Assembly (NCBI GenBank): GCA_021324335.1
Contig: JAJPJH010000004.1
Span: 1 to 64,000, forward strand
DNA: 64,000 nucleotides
Direction of reading: 5' to 3'
Source: Gammaproteobacteria bacterium
GTDB lineage: Bacteria > Pseudomonadota > Gammaproteobacteria > DSM-16500
How positions within the stretch are numbered: the first letter of the stretch is position 1; the number at the start of each line of letters is the position of its first letter. The position numbers and the translations under genes were made by a program. The notes under the pieces were generated by a model. The model saw only the letters and a list, made by a program, of their open reading frames with translations. It was not told the DNA's origin and did not search any database. This document shows positions 43,542-52,843 of this stretch, one piece after another.

Positions 43542-44738
43542 ATGAAAAAATTTTTATTTGGAGTTATACTTTTCATTTCCATCACTTACTGTTATGCGAG
43601 TGTAAATCCAGTACCCGTTGAAAAATTACAAAAAATACTCGATGATTTTCGTATGAATAGCCATGTTCCTGCTGCCGTTTTAAGTATTAATTTTCCAGAT
43701 AAAAAACTATCTAATTTTGTAAGTGGTACTGTCGAAAGAAGAACTTCAATAAACCCACATCCTAATCTTGTTACAATCGAGAATTTATTTCAAATCGGTA
43801 GTATTACTAAATCATTTACTGCAGTAATTATTCTTCAATTAGAAGCAGAAGGAAAAATTACAATTAACGATACTATTTCTGATATCACAAAAAAATATGG
43901 ACAATGGCTACCAAAAAATGAATATGAGGCATGGAAAAATATTTCGATAAAACAATTGCTCAACATGACTAGCGGCATATTTAGTGTTACTGAAGATGCC
44001 GATTTTATGGATGAACTTGCAAAACACCCATTAAAAAATTGGACGCCAAAAGAAATAATTAAATACGCTTACAAACATAAACCTTACTTTTCTCCAGGAA
44101 AAGGATGGCATTATTCAGATACGAATTATAATATTTTAGAGATGTTGGTTGAGGTTGTAACTAAACATGAATTTAAAGATGAGATTGATCAACGAATTTT
44201 AAAAAAATATTCCCTGAATAATACATATTATTTACCCTATGAATATCCAAAAAATATTATGGCACGTATGGCGCATGGATATGTGTATGCTGGTGGTGGA
44301 TTTTCTCCACCGATGGTATCGGGCGGTGACGCAACTCGTTTCAATATGTCTGCTGCAGGTGCAGGAGGAGCATTGATTTCAAATAGTATTGATATTACTC
44401 GTTGGGTGCTCTTGCTATTCACTGCCAATATTTTGTCTAGACCACAATTAAATGAAATGATGAGCGCAGTTTGTACGGGAGAAGATAATTCCTGTCGTGC
44501 TGGCGAAACTTTATCTTCAGATAGCCATTCTCAAGGCTTTTCATTGGGTCTTGCCAGAATATATGACCCAAAGATTGGAATTATATGGGTTTATATAGGC
44601 GGTACGCCAGGTTACTACAGTTCATTTATGTGGTTACCGAAAAAGAATGTTGCATTAGCATTAACAGTAAGCGCAACAACAAAAGAGAGTAAAAAATTGC
44701 TTAAGACATTAGGTGAATTAGCTGAACTAGTATTGTAA
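43542..44738 (+). CDS. serine beta-lactamase-family hydrolase
   Basis: 398 residues from the ATG at 43542 (a TTG at 43533 is an alternative). A signal peptide (KKFLFGVILFISITYCYA) directs it to the periplasm. The class C/peptidase S12 motifs are present: SITK (active-site Ser and Lys, about residue 84-87), YSDTNYN (Tyr of the YxN-type motif, with Asp for Asn) and the GYVYAGG loop. Members include AmpC-type lactamases, DD-peptidases and esterases. Resistance should not be assumed. Confidence 0.87.
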   Translation: MKKFLFGVILFISITYCYASVNPVPVEKLQKILDDFRMNSHVPAAVLSINFPDKKLSNFVSGTVERRTSINPHPNLVTIENLFQIGSITKSFTAVIILQLEAEGKITINDTISDITKKYGQWLPKNEYEAWKNISIKQLLNMTSGIFSVTEDADFMDELAKHPLKNWTPKEIIKYAYKHKPYFSPGKGWHYSDTNYNILEMLVEVVTKHEFKDEIDQRILKKYSLNNTYYLPYEYPKNIMARMAHGYVYAGGGFSPPMVSGGDATRFNMSAAGAGGALISNSIDITRWVLLLFTANILSRPQLNEMMSAVCTGEDNSCRAGETLSSDSHSQGFSLGLARIYDPKIGIIWVYIGGTPGYYSSFMWLPKKNVALALTVSATTKESKKLLKTLGELAELVL

Positions 44739-44752
44739 GGCCAGATTACATG

Positions 44753-47170
44753 TCAGGTAACTGCATTTATTCTCAAATTTATTTGTTGAGGTTTGTTTAG
44801 CCCAGCAGAAGTTTTTTTAAATAACATAATCTGTCTTGCTCTTTCTAATGGTCTAATACCTGAGACATATAATTGATTAGCTAATTTCAAGAAATTATCT
44901 TTAGAAAGAACGTTTCCTTTGTATTTAATACGTATTTTAGGATTTGTACTGTAAAGTTTTTCTATTTCTTTTATTATTAATATTAATGAATCATTTGGTT
45001 TAGCCTGTAAAATCTCTCCAGGATGTTTAGGGAAAGGATTAACTCTAAAACTGCGCGCCATAAATATCAAAAAACGGTTTAGATTATGGATTTCAAGTTC
45101 CATATTATTAACTGTTGCAATAGTCGCTTGTTCAGTACGCTTAGTCTCGTTAGCCGGAGTTTTTGCAAACATAACATCAGTATCAATCACTTTTATGGAA
45201 ACATTATCTTTGATACTTTCCAAAGTTTTAAGAAAATTCAACCAAGGCCACCGATAAGAACCTATTGCAGCACTCGCCGAAACGTAACGGCCAGATTTAT
45301 CTCCTCGCTCCTTGATTCGAGATGCAGCACCACAAGGATCTGCTGTGTTAACAAAAATGACATTTTTCCCTGAATTTATAGATTTAATCGTTGACGGATC
45401 ACATGCCTCTTGTATCCAATTTGGAGCGTGCCCACTTTTTTCCATTTCAGCAAGCAGGTCCCAAATGATAACTTTAACAAACCAAGCTTCAGGTAAGGTT
45501 AACTTACCGCGTTGCATTACGAATCCTGCTTGATCGAGATGTAAATAATCACTAAGGATTTTATTCCATTCATCTGATCCAATAAAAGCCGTGCTCGTCT
45601 TGCCCAGCATTGCTCGAATCATTTTTTCACTAACTGATTTTCCACTGGCAACCGGTCCTGTTATTCCAAAACAGTTACGATCTGATAGAGCATATCGTTC
45701 TAGTGGTACATATTTATCTTCTTTAATTGCAATTTCTACTAATTTATTGACCTTTATCCTAATGTCTGACATCACCCAGTCATGAAATTTTTCATGTAAC
45801 CGCACAGCTGTCGCTATTTGTAAATCAGATTCGCGCATGTGATAAATTGTTTTATGATTTTCACTTAATTCGGTTGATGAAATTGTTTTATGGAGTTCAC
45901 TTATTCGGCTAGCATTTGCTGGATTTGTATGAACTTTTTGATTGAGTTCAAGTTGCATTTTCTTAAATTCATCTTCCCATTGAACTTTAGAGTTTGGACT
46001 AAGTTCGAAAAATTTCCTGAACAATTGGGTAGCCATTTTTTCTAATTCATCACTATTATTAATTTTAACATTCACTGTAAGATAGGCAATGACAACCAAT
46101 AATACGAGTCTTTCTGGTTTCATTGAGGTAAACGCTAAATTTTCTTCATTCATTTTCGCTTTGGCAGCATAAGCATGCGCCTGAGCAGAAGATAGCCTGT
46201 TATTTTCTTCTGAAAATAGTGTAAATTGTACCGCGTTATCCATTCGCTGTTTAACCCATCTGATGGCTGTTTCAAATGGAGTTAAATTTCTTAACTGCCA
46301 AGGATCTTTATTTCCATCACTTTTTATTTCACGATCAGTTAAAACTTGCAAAGCACGTAAAAAACACCATGTTGTTGGTCGTATTGGTAATGGCTCATTT
46401 TTATAGGTTAAAATATAAGTTTGATTTCCTGATAAGACTTTATCTTCTTTTACCGTTGCTTTTAACTCCGACAACTTAAAAGCATGTGTCCACTGTCCAA
46501 AGCGAGAGACACTAGAAGTACAAGCATCAATTAACGCATCTAAATCGCGTTCACCTAAGTCTACATCAAAATATTCTGTGCAATAGTCAGTACTCATTTC
46601 AGGGAAACCCGCGGCTCGACGATCAATGAAATGAATATTACATATATCTTTTTCTGTGATTTTTATTCCAATTTCATTGATTCTTCGTATAGCAGCAGCT
46701 AATAAATATGTTAAAGGATCATCATGAGAAGACAATTTTTTATATAAATCCCATGCAGATGGGGTTTGCAATAATTCCTTTTCTTGAGAGTCAACTCGAA
46801 CACCGTGAGCAGTCCATTGCACTTCTTGTACATTTGAAGATACTTTTAATCCTAAATTTTTCAGTAATAGGACGTATTGTTCTCCCTTAGAAGTAAAACG
46901 AATAATTGGTACTGCCGTATATTTTCTTCCTTGCAACATGAACTGCTTAGAGATATCGTTTCTATATTGATTAAAAAACTGCATGCACGGATGATCTTTA
47001 TTTAATGTTTCATGAAAAAAAGCCCAATCGTCAGGAGAGATCTTTTCTGATTTAGCAATTTTTTCCAATGCTGATAGAAGCAATGCATCATTTCCTTGTT
47101 TTTTTTCTTTAACTTGATCGTAGAGTTGTTGAGCAAGTACAGGAACGTCGTTTGTAATTAACCGCTGCAT
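44753..47170 (-). CDS. 805-residue protein with P-loop kinase-like domain
   Basis: 805 residues. About 498-513 (DRNCFGITGPVASGKS) is a Walker A loop, followed by the pattern FIGSDEWNKILSDYLHLDQAGF, as in zeta-toxin-type or shikimate-kinase-like P-loop enzymes. The N-terminal 490 residues have no recognised fold; they contain a beta-rich stretch (AVPIIRFTSKGEQYVLLLKNLGLKVSS) and helices (about 300-490). Zeta toxins phosphorylate UDP-N-acetylglucosamine. No partner antitoxin adjoins it; a LuxR regulator is upstream by two bases. It may be an effector. Confidence 0.5.
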   Translation of the reverse strand: MQRLITNDVPVLAQQLYDQVKEKKQGNDALLLSALEKIAKSEKISPDDWAFFHETLNKDHPCMQFFNQYRNDISKQFMLQGRKYTAVPIIRFTSKGEQYVLLLKNLGLKVSSNVQEVQWTAHGVRVDSQEKELLQTPSAWDLYKKLSSHDDPLTYLLAAAIRRINEIGIKITEKDICNIHFIDRRAAGFPEMSTDYCTEYFDVDLGERDLDALIDACTSSVSRFGQWTHAFKLSELKATVKEDKVLSGNQTYILTYKNEPLPIRPTTWCFLRALQVLTDREIKSDGNKDPWQLRNLTPFETAIRWVKQRMDNAVQFTLFSEENNRLSSAQAHAYAAKAKMNEENLAFTSMKPERLVLLVVIAYLTVNVKINNSDELEKMATQLFRKFFELSPNSKVQWEDEFKKMQLELNQKVHTNPANASRISELHKTISSTELSENHKTIYHMRESDLQIATAVRLHEKFHDWVMSDIRIKVNKLVEIAIKEDKYVPLERYALSDRNCFGITGPVASGKSVSEKMIRAMLGKTSTAFIGSDEWNKILSDYLHLDQAGFVMQRGKLTLPEAWFVKVIIWDLLAEMEKSGHAPNWIQEACDPSTIKSINSGKNVIFVNTADPCGAASRIKERGDKSGRYVSASAAIGSYRWPWLNFLKTLESIKDNVSIKVIDTDVMFAKTPANETKRTEQATIATVNNMELEIHNLNRFLIFMARSFRVNPFPKHPGEILQAKPNDSLILIIKEIEKLYSTNPKIRIKYKGNVLSKDNFLKLANQLYVSGIRPLERARQIMLFKKTSAGLNKPQQINLRINAVT

Positions 47171-47172
47171 AA

Positions 47173-48006
47173 TTAGGCACCACTATTGTTGTTTTCAAAA
47201 ATAATTAATCGTTTTATCAATTCGACTTTATTAGAACAATTCAATTTATTTTTTATATTCTCAATATGTCTTTCTACTGTTTTTCTTGATATAACGAGTT
47301 GATCTGCAATTCTTTGGGCAGTTTTTCCCATAAGTATATTTTGAGCCACTTCTTTTTCCCTACTTGAAAGTTTTATAGAAATTTTATCTTGACTGATTAT
47401 GTCCATTGCATTGATCTCAGATAAAAATTCATTCCGCACATTGCGCTCATTTTTTAAGTTTGGAAAATGATCATGTGATTTTAAATTACTAGCATTGTGG
47501 ATATGGAGGCGATTCTTTTCAGATTTTCTTAGAATTCGACCGCCTTCAGACTTAAAAAAAATAATAAACTTTTTCAAAAGATCAATATTATTCAAATAAA
47601 AATTGTTAAGCCAAGTGGCTTTAACAGGGCCAGAGAAAAAATAGAATTCGCAATAATTGATATTTTTTTCAATAATGGTGATTCCATTATCGCTGTTAAA
47701 ATAATCGCGCGCATGCAAAAAAACCGGAGAATGGTCTTCTTTAGGCCAAATAAAATATCCAGAATTGTATGAATCAGGGCTATCTTCAAAAAGACTAGTT
47801 TTGTATAGCTCAAGTTTAAAATAGTCCTCAATCCACTGACCACTATTCGAAAGATATATTTGTGATCCATCTGTAAATTTTTTCAAATAAGTAAAATATG
47901 TAATTCCTAATCGTTGCAATGGTAAGCAAAGATTATAGATATCTTTTGCCATATCTAGTGGATAGCTGTTGGTTTGCAATGGATTCATGTGTATTGTCTT
48001 GCTCAT
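47173..48006 (-). CDS. LuxR-family transcriptional regulator (autoinducer-domain type)
   Basis: 277 residues. N-terminal sensor about 15-165 (LCLPLQRLGITYFTYLKKFTDGSQIYLSNSGQWIEDYFKLELYK...) resembles LuxR autoinducer-binding domains in layout. The C-terminal HTH (KLSSREKEVAQNILMGKTAQRIADQLVISRKTVERHIENIKNKLNCSNK) is a GerE type different in sequence from the PAS-LuxR array at 22-25 kb. It is transcribed with the P-loop protein (2-base gap), so it may be its regulator. No LuxI-type synthase was seen. Confidence 0.82.
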   Translation of the reverse strand: MSKTIHMNPLQTNSYPLDMAKDIYNLCLPLQRLGITYFTYLKKFTDGSQIYLSNSGQWIEDYFKLELYKTSLFEDSPDSYNSGYFIWPKEDHSPVFLHARDYFNSDNGITIIEKNINYCEFYFFSGPVKATWLNNFYLNNIDLLKKFIIFFKSEGGRILRKSEKNRLHIHNASNLKSHDHFPNLKNERNVRNEFLSEINAMDIISQDKISIKLSSREKEVAQNILMGKTAQRIADQLVISRKTVERHIENIKNKLNCSNKVELIKRLIIFENNNSGA

Positions 48007-48128
48007 TCAATAAAAATGGGTATTTTCCCCATAGTGTTATTTGCCACTAATAGCTATATTTGGCGCATATAATGCCATGCTGATTTAATTCAGATCAATT
48101 TAAATACAGAAAAGTGTATGATTTGTCA

Positions 48129-48151
48129 ATACGGTATTTTATACGGGTATT
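48129..48151 (+). promoter_or_regulatory. direct repeat in the LuxR / HD-protein divergent region
   Basis: ATACGGTATT (48129-48138) and ATACGGGTATT (48141-48151) are near-identical, in tandem. They lie between the divergent LuxR gene and the gene starting at 48278. The unit resembles the AATACGGG half of the 22-29 kb inverted repeats. It may be the LuxR target, but only as a half-site pair and with weak support. Confidence 0.35.
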
Positions 48152-48277
48152 AAAATGAACAGCTTTTGATATAATATGAGCATCAAGCGATTCATTGATT
48201 TATATATGCTCAGGTAAGGTGTATTAATTTAAATAAAATAGTCACCTTTAATTATATGCACAGTAGAGATAATTGGT

Positions 48278-49981
48278 ATGTTAAGAAGAATTTTATTTTT
48301 ACGTAAAGATTTGCATTCGACACCCCGAATGTTAGCGAGTATTGGTATTGCTCCCCGAATTAATCATTTTCAATTTAATTCTTTAAAAGCAAAAAGAGAA
48401 TTGGCAAATTTCTCAACTCGTTTTAACAATGAATATTTATTAATTGAAAGAGGTCAAAGAAAAATGTTCTCAACTTCAACGAGTTTCAAGACTCATCTAC
48501 AAAGCTTATCAAGTAAAGAATTATTATCCCATTATGGTGATTGGTCTCAAACAACCGAACAGCGTAGAATGCTATCCCTTACTGGGGTAGATGAGTATAT
48601 GGCTATTCGACAATCATTATATGTCATGGCTATTTTTTTGAAATACGATTCATTAGAGGATATAGCTAAAGCGCTACAAGCAAGCTATAGCGAAGATGAT
48701 TTCATTTTTACAGGCATTAAAGTTGAAAGTAAAGATGAGAAGGCTTTTTTAGAAAATATCGGAAATATTGTTAAGTTAAGAAATACCTTTAGGGATAAAT
48801 ATCCCAATAATACAAATGAATTATTGATAGAGACATTTATTTTGCATGATCTAGGAAAGCAAAAAAGCTTTGTGAGTGCCGATGCAAAATCAGCAGCGTC
48901 TAATGAGAAATATTTAAAAGATTGGTTAGAACAAAAAGCAAATGCTGCCAGAAAAGAACGGTACGAAAACGCTGGCAAATTAATTGATATATTTGATGGA
49001 CTAGGCTACAACCCAACTAAATTATTATCAAGTGGTTACACTGGAGTTTTAACACCAGTTGAAAATAGCCTGGAGTATTTATCTCAGTTAAATAAAACCA
49101 GTGATAATACAGCCGAAAATAATACAGAAGCATTAAATAATTATCTCTTTCAAAAAGCAAAAGCATTGGGTTTAAACGCACAATTTAATTTTGAATTTTT
49201 AGTTGATTCTCTAAATAAACGTAAGTCCTGGTCTCAATTGACCAATGAAGAACAGAACAAAGTGGTTATGCTGCTTTTATGCTGTCCTTTCATTTTTGTT
49301 AAACCGCCTTTAAATACACAAAAGGTCACAGAAGAATTTGTTGCATCATGGAATAACACAAAAAATCAAAAAATTGTCGACGAACTGTGCCAATTTTTCA
49401 TTAACAATATTTTTTCGAAAGATCCTATGTGGCTATACAATATTACAGGATTATTGCATCACACATCCGCACAAGGTGGAAGTCATTTTGCAAATGGTGG
49501 TACTGTCGAAGAACTATTTTCTGTATTCTTTCCATTTTTACTGAATTCAGCCAATGGAAAAATGAGCACCATTCCAGTCGAAGCAGCAACGGAAAGAACA
49601 TTCAATAAATTTCAAATGTTACAAGGATTGGAAATGGTTTTGTTCATGCCACAATCATTATTAAAAAACAAAGGACTTGCTTTGCGTGCAATCAATTATA
49701 CAGCGCCAGCTGTTAAATCAAGTTATTTGGAATGTTTACAAAAAGCCAAATCTGAAAATTTGCAGAAAAAATCTGTAGTTGATGAAGTGAAAATTGAACC
49801 AGCAAAACCTGTAAAACAACAACTTGATGCTACTGAACATAATGTTAAACAGGCAGTAAAATCTCAAATCTCCCATAATTGGAAACGAATTGCTATGGGT
49901 GCAGGAGTATTTGGACTATTTGCTTTAGGTTATGCAGTTGTTTCTGGCTCAAATTCAAATCTACCTCGACCAAAATTATAG
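48278..49981 (+). CDS. HD-motif protein with presequence-like N-terminus and C-terminal membrane segment
   Basis: 567 residues. The N-terminus (MLRRILFLRKDLHSTPRMLA, then PRINHFQFNSLKAKRELANFSTRF, later KMFSTSTSF) is basic and Ser/Arg-rich like a mitochondrial presequence, with one acidic residue in the first 40. FILHDLGKQKSF (about 188-199) contains HDLGK, a possible HD-domain metal motif. A single hydrophobic segment near the end (RIAMGAGVFGLFALGYAVVSG) leaves a short tail ending in PKL. No known family. All of this is inference from composition. Confidence 0.5.
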   Translation: MLRRILFLRKDLHSTPRMLASIGIAPRINHFQFNSLKAKRELANFSTRFNNEYLLIERGQRKMFSTSTSFKTHLQSLSSKELLSHYGDWSQTTEQRRMLSLTGVDEYMAIRQSLYVMAIFLKYDSLEDIAKALQASYSEDDFIFTGIKVESKDEKAFLENIGNIVKLRNTFRDKYPNNTNELLIETFILHDLGKQKSFVSADAKSAASNEKYLKDWLEQKANAARKERYENAGKLIDIFDGLGYNPTKLLSSGYTGVLTPVENSLEYLSQLNKTSDNTAENNTEALNNYLFQKAKALGLNAQFNFEFLVDSLNKRKSWSQLTNEEQNKVVMLLLCCPFIFVKPPLNTQKVTEEFVASWNNTKNQKIVDELCQFFINNIFSKDPMWLYNITGLLHHTSAQGGSHFANGGTVEELFSVFFPFLLNSANGKMSTIPVEAATERTFNKFQMLQGLEMVLFMPQSLLKNKGLALRAINYTAPAVKSSYLECLQKAKSENLQKKSVVDEVKIEPAKPVKQQLDATEHNVKQAVKSQISHNWKRIAMGAGVFGLFALGYAVVSGSNSNLPRPKL

Positions 49982-50048
49982 ATAATAGTATAGAGCGTAC
50001 TTGTTAAGCTCTCATTTTCAGGTTAAATTTTTCTATGGAATTTTAATT

Positions 50049-51260
50049 ATGTTTAGACAAACAAATGTAAAAGAACAAAACGCACAGCCGATAGATTATA
50101 TTTTTGATACCGATATCGGTAATGATTTTGATGATACTGGCGCTCTTATTTTAGCAATGCATTCTCATTCAAAACCTCTTGCTGTCACTACTGTCCATAC
50201 TGAACCAATGAAAAAGGCAAAAATTGCAAAATTAGTCATGAGTGAATGTGGATTTACAAGCATACCAGTTTATGCAGGTATCGGCTGTACAAGACAAGAC
50301 CCAAAAGAGAAATTTCTTCAACAAAATCCTTTTTTCCCTGCTAGGTTTGGCTTTCCGAATCCTGATCAAGGAGAAAAAAAATGGCATGACAAACAAGCTC
50401 AAGCTTATGAAGGAGAATATGGTCAAGAATTTGATAAAATGAAAATTGAGAAAGAATCCGCTTCTGAATTTATTGCTAAAATTGCAAAAAAATATTCTTC
50501 TAGTAATAAATTGACCATTGTCGCAATAGGGCCATTACACAACATCAGTGCAGCACTCGAATTAGATCCTAGCATTGCAAACAATATTAAGCTCGTTTCT
50601 ATGGGCGGATTGCATCCAAAGGGCTATAATTGGCTGATTTCACCTCAAGTATCTGAAAAAGTTCTTTCAAAAGTTGAAACAGTAGTCATAACGAGTGATT
50701 TAATTGCTAAAAATAATTTTTTTATTTCAGCCGAAGAATTGGCAAAAATTATTGAAAAAACGCATTCAAAATTTGGAAAAACTGTTATTAAAGATTGGAA
50801 AAATTGGCATCAGGCAGATTATTTTGGAAAGTCTAACACAAATTTGTATGATCCCGTTACGCTTTTTCTAGCGCTTCATCCTGAATATATCTCTGCGACC
50901 GAAAGCATGCGTGTACAATTCCCTTGTTTAATGAATGGGAAAGTACAGCCAAAATTTATGAATCGCCCCTATTTTGATCCCGAATTGAAAGGTACGATCA
51001 TTTCAGCTACTGAAGACAAGCAGAGCCAAATCCGATTTGTTACAAAAGTTAATTCACCCGAGTATATTAGAACCAATGTTGTTTCAGCAATTACTGGGAG
51101 ATTAACTCAAATGCCAAAACCACTTTTGCATCAGAGATTCTCGAACAGAAAAATAGGATTATGCATCGGAATTGCAGCTGTAGGCATTGGGTTGTTTGCA
51201 AGGAGAATGCTGAGTCAACCGGTTGGCAAATTATCAGCGACCCCGGTTGCTAAATTATAA
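50049..51260 (+). CDS. nucleoside hydrolase (IUNH family) with C-terminal hydrophobic segment
   Basis: 403 residues from the ATG at 50049. The calcium-binding Asp motif DTDIGNDFDDTGAL (about 20-33) defines the inosine/uridine-preferring nucleoside hydrolase family, with SVAIGPLHNISAALE-type and NLYDPVTLFLALHPE later segments. Bacterial IUNHs end near 310-320 residues; this one has an extra tail with a hydrophobic stretch (IGLCIGIAAVGIGLFA) and a basic end finishing AKL. No signal peptide. It follows the HD-motif gene by 67 bases. Confidence 0.8.
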   Translation: MFRQTNVKEQNAQPIDYIFDTDIGNDFDDTGALILAMHSHSKPLAVTTVHTEPMKKAKIAKLVMSECGFTSIPVYAGIGCTRQDPKEKFLQQNPFFPARFGFPNPDQGEKKWHDKQAQAYEGEYGQEFDKMKIEKESASEFIAKIAKKYSSSNKLTIVAIGPLHNISAALELDPSIANNIKLVSMGGLHPKGYNWLISPQVSEKVLSKVETVVITSDLIAKNNFFISAEELAKIIEKTHSKFGKTVIKDWKNWHQADYFGKSNTNLYDPVTLFLALHPEYISATESMRVQFPCLMNGKVQPKFMNRPYFDPELKGTIISATEDKQSQIRFVTKVNSPEYIRTNVVSAITGRLTQMPKPLLHQRFSNRKIGLCIGIAAVGIGLFARRMLSQPVGKLSATPVAKL

Positions 51261-51331
51261 ATGTATGTGCGATAAAAGCGGCCGAAAATTTTCGCCGATT
51301 AGTCGGAAGAACTATATCAAGGGAAATCGTG

Positions 51332-51856
51332 ATGCAAAGATATACTTTTGAGCCAAAACATGAGGACAGCGCTATATCCCAATATGACAGTTATAGTTGT
51401 ACAGAGCTTTTAAATGAGTGTAAAAAAGGATTGGAAAAAACGATTGAAATTGTAAGGAATAGAAATCTACTTTTAACACTACGACAAAACCAATTTGCAA
51501 TTCCTGGACTTATTTCTAGGTACGGTAATAATCCTGTATTTGTTAAAGCTATCTTGCAAAATAAGGATATTATATACAAGGCAGGGCAGGAGGAGTATGC
51601 CAAAAAAATTCATCCATTACTTTTAAAAACGGCATTTGATAATGATGATGAAAGATTATATACGCGGGGCGCACTTTTTGGATTTTTTCTTGAAAAAAAG
51701 TTACCGCAATGGCCAGGAAATCAAGTTGCCCTATGTTTAGATAGAATTTCGGGGGGAAGAGTTGCGGCCGTTTCAAAGAGATGTTATCAGAAAGCAAGAG
51801 AACCAGCTGACGCTATAGCGCCACCTGGTGGATTATACGTTGCTAATAATAGGTAA
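51332..51856 (+). CDS. unrecognised 174-residue protein
   Basis: No known family. From the ATG at 51332 it is mostly helical (SCTELLNECKKGLEKTIEIVRNRNLLLTL, NPVFVKAILQNKDIIYKAGQEEYAKKIHPLL), with a basic C-terminal part (DRISGGRVAAVSKRCYQKAREP) and no membrane segment. It lies 71 bases after the nucleoside hydrolase gene and may be in the same operon. A possible helical-repeat or ankyrin-less effector; no evidence either way. Confidence 0.4.
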   Translation: MQRYTFEPKHEDSAISQYDSYSCTELLNECKKGLEKTIEIVRNRNLLLTLRQNQFAIPGLISRYGNNPVFVKAILQNKDIIYKAGQEEYAKKIHPLLLKTAFDNDDERLYTRGALFGFFLEKKLPQWPGNQVALCLDRISGGRVAAVSKRCYQKAREPADAIAPPGGLYVANNR

Positions 51857-51976
51857 AATGGAACGCAACATAAGTATCGTTTGTCAAAGTAGCTTTGATC
51901 ACAGGAGTTGTTATCAGTATGCGGCATTTTTTTCACTTTGAAGTGGTTTAGTTGGTTTTTATGTTGTAAATAGTTA

Positions 51977-51992
51977 TGGTCCACCTGGACCA
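51977..51992 (+). repeat. near-perfect palindrome
   Basis: TGGTCCA, CC, TGGACCA: a 16-base inverted repeat in the gap between convergent genes. It could be a weak terminator hairpin shared by both; no T run follows. Confidence 0.3.
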
Positions 51993-52051
51993 AGGGCATA
52001 ATCAAAAAGCATAACTGTGAAATTATATTTATAAAAAAAGATAGATCGTGT

Positions 52052-52831
52052 TTAATTTTTTCCAAGTATTGCATCAAGACGGCGAAATGGCATACCAATT
52101 ATGCCATTTGGAGAAATTTCAATTTTTTCAATAAAACGAGAGATAATATCACTTATAAACTTATCTCTTAAATGTGGGTGAATCTGATCTGCATGTGGTA
52201 ACCATGATCTTAGAAAAGCTTCTGCGTCTTTTCTGGTTGGGAAATTTGCGATTGGAATTTGCTCTTCGAGAGATATAATCGTTAAACCGGATTGTTTTAC
52301 AAGTGATCGATACAGCTCTAAGTTGTAACTAATATGTGGATTTGAGTATCCTTCAAAATAGCGTGACCAACTAGGGTGCAGAGTTGTTTCTTCGATTGAT
52401 TCCCATATTGCAGGATGTTTGGGGTATAAGGTAATAATAATTTTTCCATTGGTTTTTAGAGCTCTTTTAGCACCTAAAAGAAATGCCAATTGATCTTCTA
52501 CCCAATGTAAACATGCAAATGAAACTATTAAATCAAATGAATTTTCAAAACTAATATTTTCCGCTCTACAAACACTAAAAAATAAATTTTTATATTTATT
52601 TCCAAATTCTTCCCTAGCAAAATCGATCATTTGTTGTGAGCTATCGATTCCTATGACTTTACCATTGGGCACCAGAGTCGATATTATTGCAGTAATTTTT
52701 CCATCACCGCATCCTACATCCAAAACATGTTCATTGCCGGAAAAATGATATTTTGATAATGCAGCTTCAGCATGATCAAATTGGAATTGTGAATTTTGAT
52801 AATAATCTTCTGCAACCCAAGTAAATTGCAT
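52052..52831 (-). CDS. SAM-dependent methyltransferase, tandem copy 1
   Basis: 259 residues. Motif I VLDVGCGDGKITAIISTLVPNGKVIGIDSS, followed by DLIVSFACLHWVEDQLAFLLGAKRALKTNGKIIITLYP. The fold is that of trans-aconitate/juvenile-hormone-type class I methyltransferases. It is a paralogue of the gene starting at 53743: both have WSRYFEGYSNPH/WSKYFEGFTNPH and similar ends. The substrate is unknown. Confidence 0.8.
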   Translation of the reverse strand: MQFTWVAEDYYQNSQFQFDHAEAALSKYHFSGNEHVLDVGCGDGKITAIISTLVPNGKVIGIDSSQQMIDFAREEFGNKYKNLFFSVCRAENISFENSFDLIVSFACLHWVEDQLAFLLGAKRALKTNGKIIITLYPKHPAIWESIEETTLHPSWSRYFEGYSNPHISYNLELYRSLVKQSGLTIISLEEQIPIANFPTRKDAEAFLRSWLPHADQIHPHLRDKFISDIISRFIEKIEISPNGIIGMPFRRLDAILGKN

Positions 52832-52843
52832 ACTACTAACCTT

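Noticed and set aside
43542-44738. True AmpC beta-lactamase
   Set aside because: The family motif is only partly matched (YSD instead of YxN, KTG not clearly seen), so it is reported as a general serine hydrolase of this superfamily.
48129-48151. Fifth copy of the CCCG inverted repeat
   Set aside because: Only half-site-like direct repeats are present; the CCCG left arm is missing, so it is listed separately with low confidence.
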